From Anaerolineaceae bacterium (lineage in GTDB: Bacteria; Chloroflexota; Anaerolineae; Anaerolineales; Anaerolineaceae): DNA of 41,070 nucleotides. The notes under the pieces were generated by a model, which ran no database searches, had not been told where the DNA came from, and was given only the letters and a program-made list of their open reading frames with translations. This document shows positions 7,883 through 15,879 of this stretch, piece by piece (the first letter of the stretch is position 1; every line of letters starts with the position of its first letter). The stretch is from the NCBI GenBank assembly GCA_020845515.1, contig JADLFQ010000020.1:1-41070 (forward strand), given 5' to 3'. The translations under genes were made by a program, and so were the position numbers.

Positions 7883-10195
7883 TTACTTTCCTGTTAATAT
7901 CCACAAACTGCCCTCTCCGGCAACAACTTCCACCCACGCGCGCTGGTCTAACGCCAGCCAGGTGGGGGGTAAACCGGGCGCGCCGGTGGGCGCGATAACC
8001 ATTGCCGGCCTGAGTGCCAGCCAGTCCTGCGGCGGAAATTCCTTAAAGCTGTCTTCTGAGAGTACCAGGGCAATGCCTGGCGACGACCAGGCCGGGGGAA
8101 GGCCGGCCACATGCTCAGGGGTGCTGCCGCTGGCGAGGATCGCCCTGAAGCCCTCCGATGCCAGCCCGAGGAGCGTCTCTTTTTCCTGCATCACCAACAC
8201 TTCCAAAGTAGCTGATCTGCCCAGAAGGATGGACTGTCCGGGTTGGAGCGGCAAAAGCGGGGTTTCCTGGGTTTGTGCCCACTTGCGCAGGCGGGATGCC
8301 GAGCGGGATGAGGTGGTCTGCGTATTCCATAAAATCCAATCCGGCGGGAAACGATCCAGGAAGTCCGGCAGCCCCATCAACGCGCTGGCGGCGTCATCAG
8401 GGAGGATCAAACCGTCGGGGCGCTGGTGAAAAACCGGAAGGCGGCGCGCCAAAAAGGTGTTTAAGACGCGCGTTGGCGCTCCGTACTGGATAAACAGGCC
8501 GCGCCCCTCGGCCGTTTGCACCTGCAAAGCGGGGCCGTCTTTGCCGGAAAAGGCCGTCAGGTGAAGCCGCCCGTCCGGGGCGCTGAAAAAACCGCGCCAA
8601 ACGAGCAGGCTTCCCAGGAAGAAAATGCCAAATCCGGCATACGGTTTGATGAGGGTGCGCTTCTGCCAGAGGCGGGAGAGGTTGCGGGATAACAGAAACA
8701 TTGCCAGAAAATAAACTGCCGCCCACAAGGCGGTTGCCTGCCCGACCACCAGCGCTCCGCTGTGTATTTTTGCCAGCGCCTCGGTAACCTTGATGGTATA
8801 GGCGAGCAAAGGCCAGACCAAAAAGGAGAGGGCTTTCCCAAGCGGGAATAGCACCATGCCCGCCAAAACAGAGGCGCCTCCCACGGTCATTACAAACGGT
8901 TGTGGCGGAAGCACCAGTGGATTTGCAAAAAAAGAACTGAGCGAAAGCCGTTGAAAATGATACAAAAGGACGGGCAGGGTGGTCACCTGCGCAGCCAGCG
9001 TGAACAGAAAATACTCGCTTAGGGGGCCGGTGAGGCGGCGGGCAGCACCCGGAGAGAAACGCGCTTTCAGCCAGTCCCGCGCCATGCTCTCCAGCGGCGC
9101 GCCAAACCATACCAGGCCAAGCGTCGCGCTGAACGAAAGCTGAAAGCCCACATCCCACAGCAGGTTTGGGTTAAAAACACACATGCATGCAGCCGTAAGA
9201 GAGAGCGCGTGAAGGCCCGCATTGCGCCGCCCGATCTGCCTCCCCAGCAGGCTGATGCTTCCCATGATCGCCGCGCGCACCACCGATGCCCCCGCGCCGA
9301 CCAAAACAGTATAAAATGTGATGCCCAGAACGGCAGCCAGGAGCGCCAGCCAGCGGCTGCGGATCACGCGTCCGGCCAGGGAACTGAACAGTGCGGCAAG
9401 GATGGCGATATTGAAACCTGAGATGGCGATAATATGCGTTGTACCGGTGTCGCGGAAGGCGCGTGCCAATGCGGGGGGAAGATCATCTTCCATGCCGAGG
9501 AGAATGCCGGAAAGCAAGGCCGCCTCTGGCTGAGGGAAAAGTTGGTTGAGGACGCGGTAAGCCTGCCCGCGAAAGGCATAAATACCGGATAACAAGAAAT
9601 TGCCCGCGCCTTGCTCCAGCCGGCGGATGCGGGGAAAGGTGATTACGCTGTAAACTCCCTGGCGCGCAAGGTAGTCGCGGTAAGAGAAGCTCTCCCCCTC
9701 GAAAGGATCGGTCAGTTTGCCAGTCAGCTCCAGCCGGTCGCCGTACTGCCAGCTGCTGTCCGCCGGCAGGGTTGCCAGTGCCAGTCCCTCAACCGGTCTG
9801 GAAATGGCAGTGCCCTCCACCTGCACCATCTGTTCCGCGCGCAGCCGCAGCCGGGTTATGCTTTCCAGCTTGCGGGGGGGCTCGACCACCACCGCGGTAA
9901 AACGCACTTCCCCCTGTCCGTTATAAAAAGCAAGTGCTCCCTGGGTGATGACCGGACGGGAGGCTTGAAAGCGGGCGGCTCCCAACAGGAGCACCGCAAG
10001 CAAAAAACCAGCGGGCAGGGGTGCGACCCGCAGGAAGTGTTTGTGCCATCTGGAGAGCAGCGGCAGGTATAATTCGAGGAAACCCAACACCAGCGCGAAT
10101 GCGGCGAGGGCAGCCCACAGCGGCCAGGGAAGAGTCCATTGGGAGGCGAGAACGATCCCGGCGGCAAAACCAACCGACAACCACAAGAGCGGCAT
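7883..10195 (-). CDS. comEC: ComEC/Rec2 family DNA uptake channel
   Basis: This 770-residue protein has the family layout: two or three N-terminal membrane segments, a beta-rich DUF4131-like domain (about 90-185), and a polytopic competence domain holding TTHIIAISGFNIAIL, the family's signature. The C-terminal part (about 540-770) sits where most ComEC proteins carry a metallo-beta-lactamase domain. However, I find no HxHxDH motif, and the usual DVGQGDA start is replaced by FSGKDGPALQVQ. So the nuclease-like domain appears degenerate here. ComEC imports single-stranded DNA across the inner membrane in natural transformation. The ATG is three bases after the stop of the upstream methyltransferase, so both share a transcript. 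It is convergent with the GGDEF-EAL gene, 35 bases apart. Confidence 0.88.
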   Translation of the reverse strand: MPLLWLSVGFAAGIVLASQWTLPWPLWAALAAFALVLGFLELYLPLLSRWHKHFLRVAPLPAGFLLAVLLLGAARFQASRPVITQGALAFYNGQGEVRFTAVVVEPPRKLESITRLRLRAEQMVQVEGTAISRPVEGLALATLPADSSWQYGDRLELTGKLTDPFEGESFSYRDYLARQGVYSVITFPRIRRLEQGAGNFLLSGIYAFRGQAYRVLNQLFPQPEAALLSGILLGMEDDLPPALARAFRDTGTTHIIAISGFNIAILAALFSSLAGRVIRSRWLALLAAVLGITFYTVLVGAGASVVRAAIMGSISLLGRQIGRRNAGLHALSLTAACMCVFNPNLLWDVGFQLSFSATLGLVWFGAPLESMARDWLKARFSPGAARRLTGPLSEYFLFTLAAQVTTLPVLLYHFQRLSLSSFFANPLVLPPQPFVMTVGGASVLAGMVLFPLGKALSFLVWPLLAYTIKVTEALAKIHSGALVVGQATALWAAVYFLAMFLLSRNLSRLWQKRTLIKPYAGFGIFFLGSLLVWRGFFSAPDGRLHLTAFSGKDGPALQVQTAEGRGLFIQYGAPTRVLNTFLARRLPVFHQRPDGLILPDDAASALMGLPDFLDRFPPDWILWNTQTTSSRSASRLRKWAQTQETPLLPLQPGQSILLGRSATLEVLVMQEKETLLGLASEGFRAILASGSTPEHVAGLPPAWSSPGIALVLSEDSFKEFPPQDWLALRPAMVIAPTGAPGLPPTWLALDQRAWVEVVAGEGSLWILTGK

Positions 10196-10198
10196 ATA

Positions 10199-10840
10199 CT
10201 AGCGCCCCTCCAATTCCTCCTCGGTACAGGGGGGCTTCAGACGCAGACCGGGGATGAACATGGGGGTGCAGTGCCGGTAGGCTGTGTACTTCTCCCCGAA
10301 TTCTTGCAGCAATTTTTTCTCTTCGAACAATGACCCGATGGTCAGGTAAAGCGAGGCGCCGATGTTCCACGCCAGGGTGTTCCAACTCATCACAGGAAGC
10401 AGCCAGATGAAGATCAACGCGAAAAAGTACAGCGGGTGGCGCACCCAATGGTATAGACCGGTGCGAACAAATTTGCGCGGCTGGCTGGCTTTTTCCGGCT
10501 GGAAGAACTGCTCCAGACCCAGGAAATTTGCGCCGCCGGTCTGTGCGACACCTGCCAAAAGACCAAAAACCGCCATGAGTTGGAGAAAGCCCGTCAGAAT
10601 CAGCCAGGGCGGACGGATGGTATAAAGCGGCTGATTCGGCAACAGAAGGACGAGCGCCAGCGAGGGCAGAAGCGTGAGGGCGGCCATGCCGTTAAAGAAT
10701 AAGCGATAGAAGCGGTGGAAGCGGCGCGATCCAATGCGCCGCTCCACCCAGGCTTTGAACCACAGGGAAGCCAGGGAAGAGTGCAGCGAGCCGTAAAACA
10801 CCAGGGAAAGAAGTATCCACCAAAAACCTGTTTCAGGCAT
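10199..10840 (-). CDS. Isoprenylcysteine methyltransferase-like (ICMT/PEMT/NnrU) membrane protein
   Basis: This is a 213-residue protein with five or six membrane segments. The C-terminal half has the ICMT/PEMT pattern: GLYHWVRHPLYF (residues about 130-141), then an EEKKLLQEFGEKYTAYR helix, which in the family binds S-adenosylmethionine and the lipid-like acceptor. Bacterial members mostly have unknown acceptors, with lipids or isoprenoid-linked molecules likely. NnrU-like proteins share this fold, so a precise name is not justified. GGAGG lies six bases before the ATG. It is the first gene of a two-gene unit with comEC, separated by three bases; nothing in the sequence explains a functional tie to DNA uptake. 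Confidence 0.7.
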   Translation of the reverse strand: MPETGFWWILLSLVFYGSLHSSLASLWFKAWVERRIGSRRFHRFYRLFFNGMAALTLLPSLALVLLLPNQPLYTIRPPWLILTGFLQLMAVFGLLAGVAQTGGANFLGLEQFFQPEKASQPRKFVRTGLYHWVRHPLYFFALIFIWLLPVMSWNTLAWNIGASLYLTIGSLFEEKKLLQEFGEKYTAYRHCTPMFIPGLRLKPPCTEEELEGR

Positions 10841-11113
10841 GGCTGCCTCCGATTCAGGAGAAATGCCCCGGGCAAGGGCATCCGGGATGTTACAATTTTA
10901 GCAGGGGTTTATTTTTGGATGCAAACTTTTTGTCCTGCGACTTGGGCGAGTGTGATAAAAATGGCTGTGGACGGCTGGCTTACTTATATCTGAAAGAAAA
11001 ACCATAGATGTGCGTCGGTGCGGTTTCGAGGGGAAGAAGTTCGGCTGCACTGTGCCCTGAATGGAAAGAAGGTGAGTATGCCTTCCCAATGCGATGCGGC
11101 TTGTTGAGAGAAA
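10841..11113. other. Intergenic stretch
   Basis: This gap of 273 bases lies between the XRE regulator's end and the methyltransferase start on the minus strand. Short open frames on the minus strand have no ribosome site or recognisable content. I see no clear terminator hairpin. Confidence 0.4.
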
Positions 11114-11677
11114 CTAAAACTCCGGCGGAGTAACCACCCACAACCAGAGCGCCTCCTCAGTGGAGACACAGCAAAACCGGTTTAGGGAACTGCCTTTAAA
11201 GCAAATGCTGTCCCCCCCGTTTATCTGATAATTCTTGCCATCCAGTTCAATCTTAAGGGCGCCTTTAACCATATAAAGACATTCGTCCGTCTGGGCTTTG
11301 AGGCTTTGCGCGATATACTCGCCGCCCGGCGACATGTGCGCGAGAAATACCTCGGCTTTATTTCCCAAATTTGGCGCAAGCACCTCAATGTAATCGGAAT
11401 ACCCCGGCGGAACGATTCGCTGGCGGCTTTCAGCCCGCATAATGAGGTCTTTATCCTGCTGGTCATCCAGGAAATACAAAATAGAAATATCAAGCGCGTG
11501 GGCGATTTTTCGCAGCGAACTGATCGAAATGCTCACCAACCCGCGCTCCACCTGACTGAGAAAAGAGACCGACAGTTCCGTCCGCCGCCCCAACTCGCGC
11601 ATGCTCAAACCCTGATCTTCGCGGAATTGCTTGATGCGCAAACCAATCATCTTTTCGTAGGGAGCGGATGCACTCAT
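11114..11677 (-). CDS. XRE family regulator with C-terminal cupin domain
   Basis: This 187-residue cytoplasmic DNA-binding protein has an N-terminal helix-turn-helix (residues about 12-66: LRIKQFREDQGLSMREL, then SFLSQVERG) and a C-terminal small cupin barrel (about 108-180, with TDECLYMVKGAL and GGDSICF). This architecture is common among regulators of small-molecule catabolism, polyamine and amino-acid genes, where the cupin senses a ligand. AAGGAAAG precedes the ATG. It has its own promoter upstream (11778-11806), 220 bases downstream of the plsC stop, so it is probably transcribed alone. A short repeat CATCC-4-GGATG (11703-11716) lies in its leader and might be an autoregulatory site. Target genes cannot be told from position. 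Confidence 0.87.
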   Translation of the reverse strand: MSASAPYEKMIGLRIKQFREDQGLSMRELGRRTELSVSFLSQVERGLVSISISSLRKIAHALDISILYFLDDQQDKDLIMRAESRQRIVPPGYSDYIEVLAPNLGNKAEVFLAHMSPGGEYIAQSLKAQTDECLYMVKGALKIELDGKNYQINGGDSICFKGSSLNRFCCVSTEEALWLWVVTPPEF

Positions 11678-11777
11678 TTTTACTTTCCTTCAAATGTATT
11701 TTCATCCGGCTGGATGTTTGTTGAGGCGTGGCAGGCATGTTTAGTAATAATGCAAAAAAACATGCTATGTTGAGAAA

Positions 11778-11806
11778 AGTATAACACGCCGGAACACAGA
11801 TCACAA
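11778..11806 (-). promoter_or_regulatory. Promoter of the XRE-cupin gene
   Basis: Read on the minus strand, TTGTGA (11801-11806) and TATACT (11778-11783) are separated by 17 bases, close to the housekeeping consensus. The implied leader is about 95 bases. Confidence 0.55.
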
Positions 11807-11897
11807 CAAAAAAGCACAGGGGACTTTACTGCATGGGAATAAAAAGCGAGTCAGGGAAAGTGGACTGCTTAAGGCGGGTTGGGTGAGTAAACCGGGC

Positions 11898-12572
11898 TTA
11901 TCCTTGCTCCGGAGCTGCCGCCAGCAATTCTTTCAGACGCGGGTGGTCGGTGTAAAAACCCCGGTAGGAAGGCGGCAGCACAGCGGCAATCCGGCACATG
12001 ATTTCATCGGTGTAACCCTGCAGCGTTTCCTCGCGGTTGTTGTGGTCGAGGGGCGGGAGGTGAAAGGAAGGCCCAAAACGGGCGGTGATGGCCGGCTTTT
12101 TTAGCCGCAACATCTGCGGCAAGGCGGTTTCGCTCCCCGCGAGGCCGACCGGAACAATCGGCACATTTGCCTTGAGAGCCAGCAAAGCCGTCCCGGCCTT
12201 GCCCTCCTGCAGATTGCCGCTGTCGCTGCGCGTGCCCTCCGGCGAGATGCCAACACAGCCGCCTTGGCGCAGCACGCTTACTGCTTCGCGAAAAGCGGTG
12301 AAGTCGGCCCTGTCGCGGTCAATCCAGATTCCCTTTGCCGTCTCCGTGAACCACCGAAAGAACGCGTACTTTTTGTACTTGTCGGTAACCAATGCGGTGA
12401 TGTCGGGCCGGGCCGGGATGAGAAAAAGCACAGGGATATCCAGCCGGCTGAGGTGATTCGTGGCGATCAAAACCCCGCCTTCGCGTGGTACGTACTCAGG
12501 GTGGATAAACTGGAGATTGGAGAGCCGGTGGAATACCCACCTGACAAGGTTTTGGAGTTTCTCGCGTTTCAC
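11898..12572 (-). CDS. plsC: 1-acyl-sn-glycerol-3-phosphate acyltransferase
   Basis: This 224-residue protein of the PlsC/LPLAT family transfers a second fatty acyl group to lysophosphatidic acid at the cytoplasmic membrane, forming phosphatidic acid. The HX4D catalytic motif is seen as NHLSRLD (about residue 37-43), and the substrate-binding block as GISPEGTRS (about 109-117), followed by a third block IVPVGLAG. The start is GTG at 12570-12572 with AAGGAG upstream. The gene follows the DedA gene by 31 bases and is probably the last gene of that unit. Paralogues with other acyl acceptors exist in the family, so the exact substrate is inferred. Confidence 0.88.
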   Translation of the reverse strand: MKREKLQNLVRWVFHRLSNLQFIHPEYVPREGGVLIATNHLSRLDIPVLFLIPARPDITALVTDKYKKYAFFRWFTETAKGIWIDRDRADFTAFREAVSVLRQGGCVGISPEGTRSDSGNLQEGKAGTALLALKANVPIVPVGLAGSETALPQMLRLKKPAITARFGPSFHLPPLDHNNREETLQGYTDEIMCRIAAVLPPSYRGFYTDHPRLKELLAAAPEQG

Positions 12573-12603
12573 AGAGATAAGTTCTCCTTAATATAACCGG
12601 TGC

Positions 12604-13263
12604 TTACAGAATTTCCGGCTCCGCCTTGGGAGCTTTACGATTGCGCAAGTATTCAATTATCGGCGGCAGGAATGAAATAAAGATAATGGCAAATACCACG
12701 ATGGAGAAATTACTTTTGATAAAGGGAACGTTGCCGAAGAAATAGCCGGCAAAGATAAAAAGCCCCGTCCAGACAATTCCGCCAACGACGTTATAAGTAA
12801 TGAAATAGCCATAGTGCATGCGCCCAACCCCGGCCACAAAAGGTGCAAAGGTACGGATAATTGGGATAAAGCGCGCCAGGAAGATCGTCTTGCCGCCATG
12901 CTTGTTATAAAAAGCCTGCGTGCGGTCGAGATGTTCTTTCTTCAGGAAACGGGAATTGGCCGCAAAAGCCTTGTCGCCGATGTAATGGCCGATCCAATAA
13001 TTGGCTGTATCGCCCAGAACGGCAGCCACCGCCAGCAGCGCGAACAGGAGTACAGGGTTGAGCGTGACGCCAAGCGCCGAGAGCGCCCCGGCCGCGAACA
13101 GGAGCGAGTCGCCGGGCAGGAAAGGCATCACCACAAGTCCGGTTTCGACAAAGATGACCACAAAGAGAATCAGGTACGTCCAAATTCCGGCCCACGCGAT
13201 GATAAGATTCAAGTAATGATCGAGATGCAGCACAAAGTCAATAACGAATGCGATCCAATCCAT
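12604..13263 (-). CDS. DedA family membrane protein (SNARE-associated/VTT domain)
   Basis: This 219-residue protein has about five membrane or re-entrant segments. It shows the DedA signatures: an E-T-G segment (VIFVETGLVVMPFLPGDSLLF) near residue 40-60 and the second-half FLARFIPIIRTFAPFVAGVGRM block with its conserved Arg residues. Members act as lipid flippases or scramblases (undecaprenyl phosphate or phosphatidylethanolamine) and affect envelope integrity. I take the ATG at 13261-13263, as GGAGGT lies upstream of it. An ATG at 13303-13305 would add 14 residues that do not look like the family. It is followed 31 bases later by plsC, fitting a membrane-lipid theme. Confidence 0.85.
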   Translation of the reverse strand: MDWIAFVIDFVLHLDHYLNLIIAWAGIWTYLILFVVIFVETGLVVMPFLPGDSLLFAAGALSALGVTLNPVLLFALLAVAAVLGDTANYWIGHYIGDKAFAANSRFLKKEHLDRTQAFYNKHGGKTIFLARFIPIIRTFAPFVAGVGRMHYGYFITYNVVGGIVWTGLFIFAGYFFGNVPFIKSNFSIVVFAIIFISFLPPIIEYLRNRKAPKAEPEIL

Positions 13264-13349
13264 TTTGTACGCTAACCTCCAACACCAATTTGCTGCTGCG
13301 GGCAAAGCATTTTAAATATCAGGCAGCCACGGACAATTTTACCAGCATT

Positions 13350-14606
13350 TTAGGGGGTCTCTCCCCCTGCGGGCGACAATGAGAGGGCTCCTTCTGCGGT
13401 TTTGCGCAGGGAATGGTTGCTCCTCAGCAAAATTAAAAACATCGTTATCGTCAGGAGCGTCAGAGCTGACGGGGCAATCCCTCCCAGGCGTTGGCTCAGG
13501 GCGGTGATGCCCACCGCGCCGCTTCCCTCAAGCAGGGGGGCAATCCCGGCCAGCATCCCAAAAATATTCCACAAGGCGTGCAGAGAGACGGAAATCAGAT
13601 AAATTGCTCCGAGGCGGATGTACTTGCCCTGCCCCAGCGCGGAAGCCAGCCCCCATCCAACCAGCCCGCTGGCGGTGATGTGCAGCACGGCGGTGCCCAG
13701 CCGGCCCACCATGATGACAGTCCATGCCTCTGTTGGGGAGGTGAGGTTCCCGAGCGTCTCCATCAGGGCAAAGGTGGCGCCGCACAACATCCCGCCGACA
13801 AATCCATCCACTGGTGTAAAATGACGGCCTGCCAGCCCCCACAACGCCAGTGGTTTAAGCAGTTCTTCCAACAGCGGAATAAGCCCGGCAGCTACCACCA
13901 GTATCCCCAGCAGGACAACGGGCCTCCCCAGATAAGACAGCAATATGCGCTGGAGGATAACAGTGTCCATCCCGGCGTCGTTTATCCGGTGCGCCAGGCG
14001 CAGCAGCTCCTCAAACATTTTCGGATGACCTGCCAGCCACAATCCGGCCAGCCCGGCCAGGAAGACAATCAAAATCAGTTCGGCAGTTATGATGATCGGT
14101 TGGCTGATCAGGAAATTGAAACTGATCAAGTTCCAGCCCTGCCGCCGCTCACCCATGACCAGGCCGCGGCGGCCAACTTCGAAGACCCACCAGATTGGGA
14201 TGAGCACAGCAACGGTTTGCAGCGGCGGGAGCAGGAGCCACGAAACCGTGCTTTGTGTTGTTAAATAATGCCCTAAAATCACCAGCGCCGGGAAGAACGT
14301 CATACAAAGAGATGCCAGGCGCAGATGGTGTGGGAAGTGCAACAATGGCTGCTTGAGTTCCAGAAGCCGGATGAACGCGTTGACCAGCGAAGGAAGCAAC
14401 AGCAGCACAAAGAAGAAGGATGACCAGGCGAGCGAGAAGATAGGGAGTGCCTGCCCGCCTGACACACCTCCTGTGACCAGCGCAAACACCCCGGTAAAAA
14501 CCAATCCCACCGAGATTGCCAGGCCACCGAGCACGCCAACACCGCTGAGCAGCAGCATTAAAAAGGCGGGCAGATCGAACTTCTTCACAGGCTGAGCTGT
14601 AATCAT
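13350..14606 (-). CDS. PrsW-like intramembrane glutamic protease
   Basis: This 418-residue membrane protein has about ten hydrophobic segments. Its second half carries the motif set of the PrsW/CPBP-like group: PLLEELLKP (E247, E248, K251), ATFALMETLG (E283), VLHITASG (H309) and LHALWNIFG (H343). PrsW in Bacillus cleaves the anti-sigma factor RsiW at site 1 during envelope stress. Its ATG overlaps the TGA of the upstream Sec-Dsb-cyclophilin lipoprotein by four bases (ATGA), so the two are translationally coupled. That suggests a link between extracytoplasmic folding or redox state and membrane proteolysis. No anti-sigma factor is in the window. The first 230 residues are poorly conserved membrane sequence with unknown role. 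Confidence 0.78.
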   Translation of the reverse strand: MITAQPVKKFDLPAFLMLLLSGVGVLGGLAISVGLVFTGVFALVTGGVSGGQALPIFSLAWSSFFFVLLLLPSLVNAFIRLLELKQPLLHFPHHLRLASLCMTFFPALVILGHYLTTQSTVSWLLLPPLQTVAVLIPIWWVFEVGRRGLVMGERRQGWNLISFNFLISQPIIITAELILIVFLAGLAGLWLAGHPKMFEELLRLAHRINDAGMDTVILQRILLSYLGRPVVLLGILVVAAGLIPLLEELLKPLALWGLAGRHFTPVDGFVGGMLCGATFALMETLGNLTSPTEAWTVIMVGRLGTAVLHITASGLVGWGLASALGQGKYIRLGAIYLISVSLHALWNIFGMLAGIAPLLEGSGAVGITALSQRLGGIAPSALTLLTITMFLILLRSNHSLRKTAEGALSLSPAGGETP

Positions 14607-15871
14607 TCTTCCTGAATGGTCACCTTGAGGATCTTGCCTGCTGAGGCGAGGTTGCCGCCCTGCGCCGGATCGAATGGCGGTATTTTCTTGAGCACATCCA
14701 TTCCTTCAACAACCTGACCAAAAATCGTGTAATTGCCATCGAGATTCGGCTGGGGAGAGTAGGTGATGAAAAAGCTGCTGCCGTTGGAATTGGGGCCGAG
14801 GTTGTACATGCCCAGCACGCCCGGTTGGTTGAAGCGCAGGTCGGAGATTTCGTTGTCGAAAAAGTAACCCGGATGACCGTAGCCGGTGCCGGTCGGGTCG
14901 CCTGTCAGTGCGACAAAATCGGGGACCACGAGGTAGAAGGGATTGTCATCGTACCAACCCTGCTGCGCCAGGAAGATGAAACTGTTGACGGCGACGGGGG
15001 CTTTGTCGGGGTAAAGCTCAAGGGTGATGTCCCCCTGGGTCGTTTTCAGGGTGGCGGTATATTTTTGCGCCAGGTTCACCTGCATGGGCGGGCACTCGGT
15101 GAACTGCCGGTCGGTGATCTGGTAGGCTTTGAGGATGTTTTCCAGGCTGGCAAAATCGCGCGGCCCCTGATAGGGCGTGCCGTTGATCAGCACAAAAGGC
15201 GTGCCGCCGATGCCGGCGCCGGTGGCTGTCTGGTAGGCGCGGTCAATTTTCTCTGCCAGCACTTTGGAATCCAAGTCTTGCGCGAAAGCCGCCGGATCCA
15301 GTTCCAACTCTTCGGCGGTGCTTTTTAACCAGGTACGGAATTGTTCATCCGCCATGGGCGACCAAACCGGCTGTCCTGCAAATAGGCGGTCCTTCATCTC
15401 ATGAAATTTGCCCTGCTTGCCGGCTGCTTCTGCGGCGATGGCAGCCAGGCGGGCGTTGGGATGGATGGAGAACAAGGGGAAATGACGGAATACGAGGCGT
15501 ACATCCTGCGGGTAAGTTTTATGGAGTTGAACCAACACGGGTCCAAGCTGGGCGCAGTATGGTCATTGAAAATCGCTGTATTCTATAATAGTTAATTTGG
15601 CTGTACTTTCCCCCAGCACCCAATCCCCTTCTGCAGAGGGCGGAAAAGTGGCCTGCAGCGTTGGATCCGGCGTCGGAAAGACACCCGTTTGCGCCACGCA
15701 CGAAGCGGGAGCAGAAGTTGGAATGAAGGCGGTGGGCGCCGCCGTTTCGGCGGCTTGTGTCGGCATGACTGGCGGTGCGGTTTCAATGGCGGTGGGTGCC
15801 GTCTCTGCTTGCGGGCTGCAGCCCGCAAACAGCATGGCGGTCAGTCCGATTAGAAAGATGATTTTTTTCAT
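14603..15871 (-). CDS. Candidate selenocysteine DsbA-like/cyclophilin fusion lipoprotein (TGA = Sec)
   Basis: This reading frame of 422 codons is interrupted only by a TGA at 15563-15565. The codons before and after are in the same frame and give SDFQ-[TGA]-PYC, exactly where the upstream paralogue has SDFQ-C-PYC. I read TGA as selenocysteine (U103, with C106 as resolving Cys). The N-terminus is a lipoprotein signal with LFAGC (C18), then a Pro/Thr/Ala linker, a thioredoxin-fold DsbA-like domain (about 78-260; cis-Pro in GGTPF at 225) and a cyclophilin domain (about 270-422). The cyclophilin catalytic Arg and Gln are replaced by Leu (L314, L322), so isomerase activity is doubtful. A SECIS-like hairpin follows the TGA. 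Without Sec insertion only a 102-residue lipoprotein stub would be made. The gene starts 8 bases after the paralogue and overlaps the PrsW-like gene. Alternatives are a sequencing error or a nonsense mutation. Confidence 0.75.
15527..15546 (-). promoter_or_regulatory. Candidate bacterial SECIS hairpin
   Basis: Read on the minus-strand mRNA, a 7-bp stem (UUGGACC with GGUUCAA, one G-U pair) closes a six-base loop CGUGUU, 17 to 36 bases after the UGA. The loop starts at +24 and has G as its second base. Published rules for bacterial SECIS elements ask for an apical loop roughly 16-37 bases after UGA with a G among the first two loop bases, so it fits. Confidence 0.6.
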
Positions 15872-15879
15872 TTGTTTCC

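Noticed and set aside
15539-15600. Frameshift or ordinary pseudogene explanation for the split Dsb-cyclophilin gene
   Set aside because: Both halves are in the same frame, so no frameshift is needed. The TGA falls on the active-site Cys codon and the rest of the frame is open. A point sequencing error remains possible but is less likely.
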